In this document: positions 7,002 through 9,303 of the stretch, piece after piece
How positions within the stretch are numbered: the first letter of the stretch is position 1
Layout of the letters: each line of letters begins with the position of its first letter
From: an uncultured Collinsella sp.
GTDB lineage: Bacteria > Actinomycetota > Coriobacteriia > Coriobacteriales > Coriobacteriaceae
Direction: 5' to 3'
Assembly (NCBI GenBank): GCA_902496645.1
Contig: CABVBR010000077.1
Location: forward strand, 1 to 9,303
DNA length: 9,303 bases
Notes under the pieces: generated by a model
Told to the model about the DNA's origin: nothing
The model's database searches: none
The model's input: the letters and a program-made list of their open reading frames with translations, nothing else
Made by a program: the position numbers and the translations under genes

Positions 7002-7868
7002 CTAGAGACCAGGTTCTCCAAGCAGGTTAACAATGTGATACGCGAGATAACTCTTCTCGGCATCGGTAACGACAACGTTATAGGTAGACGACAAGTGGGC
7101 GGCTATGGCGTCCGCGCACGAGAACGCGCACGGATACTTAGTTTCATCGATTCGGAACAGCGCATCGTCATTGATCTGCCCGGCCGCGGGGTCAAGCGCC
7201 CGCTGTGCGAAAAACTGCAGGTGGCGGACGAAACGCTCATAGGGCAACGAGGTGTCGTCGAGGGTCGCAGCGTAACGATCGGAAACAATCGCGAGTACGT
7301 CGCGAACAAGCTGGACCGAGATGATGAGACGGTCGGAGCGTTGCGGCATGGTGGCGTTGACGATATGCAGCGTAATAAAACCCTGCTCTTCTTCGCTCAT
7401 CTGAATGCCCATATACTCCTTGATAATCTGCAGCGCACGGCCCGCAAGCGCATACTCCTTGCGATAGAACTGCTGGATCTCGAGCAGCAACGGATTCTCA
7501 CAGGAGACGCCCTTGCGCTCGCGCTCCAAAGCAAGGCCGATATGATCTGCGAGAGCAATGAGGATCTTGTCGTTGATATCAACATTGAGCTCTCGACGGA
7601 GCATCTGAACAATGTCTTCGGCGATCACGAGGTTGACGGTGGGGATGGACTCCAAAAGATGTGCCAAGCGGTCAATCGTACGAGAATCCTGAGAAGTGCC
7701 CTCCTGCAGCGCATAGGTCTTTTCGACCGATGCTTCATCGACAGCGTCGCCGGCATGACGGCCAAAGCAGAGGCCTCGACCGATGACAATGAGCTCGGAG
7801 CCATCGTCCGAAGTGACCATTGCGACGTTATTGTTGAAAACTCGCTTGATAACCACGGTACCCACCAC
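7002..7868 (-). CDS. licT: LicT/BglG-family transcriptional antiterminator
   Basis: This is an RNA-binding antiterminator of up to 288 residues. The N-terminal CAT domain (about 1-57) has the typical I-K-R-V-x-N-N-N-V start (VIKRVFNNNVA, 6-16). PRD1 (about 65-172) has His109 and His168, and PRD2 (about 178-285) has His216 and His278, so all four phosphorylatable histidines are present. In the family, a sugar permease phosphorylates PRD1 when substrate is absent (off), while HPr phosphorylates PRD2 (on). The gene lies between the IIA and permease genes, with 6 bases between the IIA stop and this start, so it probably controls its own operon. The start is uncertain: GTG at 7868 is the first possible codon after the in-frame stop. 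GTG at 7865 or 7856 (MVIKRVF) would give a more family-like N-terminus, but ribosome sites are poor for all three. Confidence 0.93.
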   Translation of the reverse strand: MVGTVVIKRVFNNNVAMVTSDDGSELIVIGRGLCFGRHAGDAVDEASVEKTYALQEGTSQDSRTIDRLAHLLESIPTVNLVIAEDIVQMLRRELNVDINDKILIALADHIGLALERERKGVSCENPLLLEIQQFYRKEYALAGRALQIIKEYMGIQMSEEEQGFITLHIVNATMPQRSDRLIISVQLVRDVLAIVSDRYAATLDDTSLPYERFVRHLQFFAQRALDPAAGQINDDALFRIDETKYPCAFSCADAIAAHLSSTYNVVVTDAEKSYLAYHIVNLLGEPGL

Positions 7869-7874
7869 AAGAAT

Positions 7875-8387
7875 TTACTCGGAAAGCCAGACGACAGGCT
7901 CTTTAACAGCAACAGGGCCGGAAGCATGCTCACGAAGAGTCGAGTTCTCCGAACGCTCGCACACGATAACGAAGACCGTGGGATCGAAGCCGGCGGCGCG
8001 GACCGCGTCGAAATCGACCTCGACGAGGGGCTGGCCCGCGTCGACATGGTCACCCTGAGCAACAAGCGCATGGAAGCCCTTGCCCTCAAGTTTAACAGTG
8101 TCGATTCCGATATGCAGCATCACCTGAGCAGAGCTGTCGTCGGACATGATGCCCAGCGCGTGCTCAGTCGGGAACAGAGCCGCGATGGTACCGGAGACAG
8201 GAGCGCACACGCATCCCTCGTTGGGGACCACGGCAACGCCGTCGCCCACGGCACGGCTGCTAAAAGCGGGGTCATTGGTTTTTTCTAGGTGAACAAGCTC
8301 GCCGGAAACGGGAGCGAGGATTTCGAACTCGGAGGTTGCAGTCTTCTGCTCATCCGAACCGCCCATCAGGCGAGAAAAGAAACCCAT
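7875..8387 (-). CDS. crr: PTS glucose-type IIA component
   Basis: This 170-residue cytoplasmic phosphocarrier passes phosphate from HPr to the IIB domain of the permease. It is a single IIA-Glc domain, with APVSGE (25-30), APVSGTI (62-68), the accessory His76 in FPTEHALGI, and the active-site His92 in LHIGIDTVKLEGKGF. The start at 8387 (MGFFSRLMGG) is set by GAAGGGA 9 bases upstream; in-frame ATGs further upstream at 8405 and 8450 have no ribosome site. It is the first gene of the sugar operon and is separate from the permease, as expected for an IICB that lacks its own IIA. Whether it also has a global carbon-regulatory role is not shown by the sequence. Confidence 0.93.
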   Translation of the reverse strand: MGFFSRLMGGSDEQKTATSEFEILAPVSGELVHLEKTNDPAFSSRAVGDGVAVVPNEGCVCAPVSGTIAALFPTEHALGIMSDDSSAQVMLHIGIDTVKLEGKGFHALVAQGDHVDAGQPLVEVDFDAVRAAGFDPTVFVIVCERSENSTLREHASGPVAVKEPVVWLSE

Positions 8388-8412
8388 GGTGGCGTGTCCC
8401 TTCATAAATATA

Positions 8413-8475
8413 GCCCAACCAAAATCAAGCGAATGCGTCCATAGAGACACACCCGTTCAAAGACTTTGGTTAGGC
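8413..8475 (-). terminator. Candidate attenuator hairpin in the leader of the sugar operon
   Basis: In minus-strand RNA, GCCUAACCAAA (8475-8465) pairs with UUUGGUUGGGC (8423-8413) over 11 bp, including one U-G pair that would be A-C in plus-strand RNA. The 41-base interior can fold further (UGUGUC with GACGCA). UAUAUUUAU follows directly, then the IIA ribosome site. It looks like a regulated terminator, but the interior loop is long and the U-tract broken. Confidence 0.4.
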
Positions 8476-8499
8476 CCACGTCCGAGGGACTCGGTAACC
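8468..8499 (-). promoter_or_regulatory. Candidate antiterminator hairpin (LicT target) overlapping the attenuator
   Basis: GGUUA (8499-8495) pairs with UAACC (8472-8468), enclosing a CCGAG-UCC-CUCGG hairpin (8494-8482). The UAACC arm is the same stretch the attenuator hairpin needs, so the two structures exclude each other, as in RAT/terminator pairs. The primary sequence does not match the Bacillus RAT consensus well. A LicT target is inferred from the layout and from the antiterminator encoded in the same operon. Confidence 0.4.
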
Positions 8500-8524
8500 T
8501 TCCGCATTTCTTTTTACGAGAGCT

Positions 8525-8552
8525 ATTGTAGACAAGCCCAAAGCCAGAACAA
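8525..8552 (-). promoter_or_regulatory. Candidate promoter of the sugar operon
   Basis: On the minus strand TTGTTC (8552-8547) is followed after 16 bases by TACAAT (8530-8525, five of six matches to TATAAT). Transcription would start near 8518, giving a leader of about 130 bases that contains both switch hairpins. The -35 is poor (three of six), which fits an activated or weak promoter but also lowers confidence. Confidence 0.4.
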
Positions 8553-8604
8553 TCATTATGACCGGTGAACGGTATTTTTTCTTCGATAAACGGTATATAG
8601 GCAA

Positions 8605-8641
8605 CATTTGGGGACACTCCTTGTTTGGTGCATTGGGGACA
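8605..8641. repeat. Two short direct repeats of a GGGGACA-containing motif
   Basis: CATTTGGGGACA (8605-8616) and CATTGGGGACA (8631-8641) are near-identical direct copies spaced 14 bases apart. The second copy lies inside the left arm of the large palindrome, so the first copy may mark an edge or an extension of that element. Confidence 0.6.
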
Positions 8642-8771
8642 GGTTGCCTTGCACCAATCATGAGTTGCGGTGAAATAGGGACTGAAAAGCCGCTCAAAAG
8701 GCCAAAACAGTCCGTATTCCACCGCAACTTCAAGACGCTGGTGTAAACCAACCTGACCCCCTTGCACCAAA
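8624..8771. repeat. 148-bp imperfect palindrome (REP/MITE-like element)
   Basis: The left arm (8624-8684) and right arm (8708-8771) are imperfect reverse complements around a 23-base AT-rich loop. Matched blocks from outside in are TTTGGTGCA, GGGG, CAGGTTG, CACCA, GTTGCGGTG, AATA and GGACTG, broken by short mismatches and a few one- or two-base gaps. The inner 22 positions of the stem have only two mismatches. CCTTGCACCAA also occurs twice in direct orientation (8647-8657 and 8760-8770). The element sits between the terminator of the RGG gene and the sugar-operon promoter and encodes nothing plausible. GGGGACAGGTT-type arms resemble palindromes dispersed by REP-associated tyrosine (RAYT) transposases; that resemblance is from memory and no transposase is present here. 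Confidence 0.8.
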
Positions 8772-8803
8772 AAGGGCCCCGAGCGTTGTCTGCTCGGGGC
8801 CCT
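8769..8803 (-). terminator. Strong intrinsic terminator of the RGG-protein gene
   Basis: A perfect 12-bp GC-rich stem, AGGGCCCCGAGC/GCTCGGGGCCCT (8803-8792 with 8784-8773), has a 7-base loop and is followed on the minus strand by a U-run (8773-8769). It lies 34 bases after the stop codon. Its U-run overlaps the outer end of the palindromic element. Confidence 0.93.
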
Positions 8804-8836
8804 CTGCTCGCCTCGCCTTAGAACGCGACGCGTATG

Positions 8837-9303
8837 TTACTTGCGCTTTCCGCCGCCGTCGCCGGGACGACGGGAGCTGCCGCCGCGCTTGCCGCCACGG
8901 CTGTTGCCATAGCTGCCACGGTTATCGCGACCGCCGGCACGGCCGCCACGGGAGCCGGCCTGGTTGCCACCACGACCGCCACGATAGCCGCCGCGACGCT
9001 CCTCGCGGGTATCGTCGTAGTTGCGCCAGTCATCGCGACGATCGCGGCTGGCACGCGGATCGCGACGATCACGCGACTCGCCAGAACGGCCAGCGCCGCT
9101 GCGGCCGCCATTGCCGCGAGCGCCCTCGCGACGCTCGCCGCCACGACCAGCACGCTCGTCAAAGCGCTTGCTGCCACGGGACTCGCCGCCGTGGGCACCA
9201 CGCTCGCCACGGAACTCGCCGCCGCGACGACCATCACGGCCACCACGCTCGTCATCGCGGCCGGAACGGCGACGGTCGCCCGCACCGCGCTTGCCGCCGC
9301 GCG
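8837..9303 (-). CDS. RGG/RG-rich C-terminal tail, probably of a DEAD-box RNA helicase (5' end outside window)
   Basis: The minus-strand frame ending at TAA (8839-8837) is open to the window edge, giving at least 155 residues. The whole visible part is low-complexity: repeated RGG, RG, GGR, GER and RRD units with scattered Asn, Ser, Tyr and Asp, ending GDGGGKRK. Such basic Gly/Arg tails bind RNA and typically follow the helicase core of DeaD/CsdA-like proteins in Actinobacteria. No helicase motif is in the window, so another RNA-binding or ribosome-associated protein is possible. The reading frame is chosen because it ends just before a strong terminator and has a typical disordered composition; the overlapping Ala/Val-rich frame of similar length is a GC-rich shadow. 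Confidence 0.75.
   Translation of the reverse strand, partial: RGGKRGAGDRRRSGRDDERGGRDGRRGGEFRGERGAHGGESRGSKRFDERAGRGGERREGARGNGGRSGAGRSGESRDRRDPRASRDRRDDWRNYDDTREERRGGYRGGRGGNQAGSRGGRAGGRDNRGSYGNSRGGKRGGSSRRPGDGGGKRK

Noticed and set aside
6987..8288. A 433-codon plus-strand frame opposite the antiterminator and IIA genes
   Set aside because: It is a shadow of two strongly supported minus-strand genes and crosses their junction. There is no convincing ribosome site or family resemblance.
8402..8770. A 122-codon minus-strand frame in the intergenic region
   Set aside because: Most of it translates the palindromic element and the leader hairpins. There is no ribosome site at its start, and it would overlap the promoter and the switch.
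8818..9285. A 155-codon Ala/Val-rich minus-strand frame at the right end
   Set aside because: It is the shifted frame of the RGG tail. The RGG frame is open to the window edge, has a known type of composition and stops before the terminator.
8837..9303. The repetitive 3' end as a tandem DNA repeat or CRISPR-like array
   Set aside because: The repetition follows Gly/Arg codons in one frame, with no constant repeat unit or spacer spacing.

Overview
The window looks like a piece of a GC-rich gut anaerobe of the Coriobacteriia, most likely Collinsella or a close relative. That placement is inferred from the gene content: a clostridial-type [FeFe] hydrogenase next to a GltD-like flavoprotein, a complete alpha-glucoside PTS operon with a GH4 hydrolase, and an RGG-tailed protein. 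It is not based on a marker gene. All seven genes or gene ends run on the minus strand, so transcription goes from right to left.

Layout in the direction of transcription. (1) 9303-8837 is the 3' end of a gene for an RGG/RG-rich tail, probably the C-terminus of a DEAD-box RNA helicase. It closes with a strong intrinsic terminator at 8769-8803. (2) 8836-8388 is a gene-free stretch of about 450 bp. After the terminator it holds a 148-bp imperfect palindrome that looks like a REP/MITE-type element, then a candidate promoter, then a leader with two mutually exclusive hairpins that could be an antitermination switch. (3) 8387-3900 is a four-gene sugar operon: a glucose-type IIA protein, a LicT/BglG-family antiterminator, a IICB permease, and a GH4 6-phospho-alpha-glucosidase. 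It ends in a 15-bp-stem terminator. (4) 3830-3644 holds the candidate promoter and a hairpin-containing leader of the next operon. (5) 3643-6 holds a NuoF-C-terminal/GltD fusion flavoprotein overlapping an M3-type [FeFe] hydrogenase by 7 bp. A further gene probably starts at base 3 and runs off the window.

How the genes work together. In the sugar operon, IIA passes phosphate from HPr to Cys481 of the permease IIB domain. The permease imports and phosphorylates an alpha-glucoside such as maltose, and the GH4 enzyme splits the 6-phospho-disaccharide. The antiterminator carries all four PRD histidines, so PTS phosphorylation can tell it whether substrate is present. In the redox operon, the hydrogenase carries an H-cluster and a full relay of N-terminal clusters. 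Its partner has an FAD/NAD(P) module plus iron-sulfur sites, so the pair probably couples H2 turnover to NAD(P)(H) and perhaps ferredoxin. The partner keeps only the C-terminal iron-sulfur part of NuoF and no FMN domain, which distinguishes it from ordinary HydABC bifurcating hydrogenases. This redox pair, the switch-like leader and the palindromic element are the three most interesting parts of the window.
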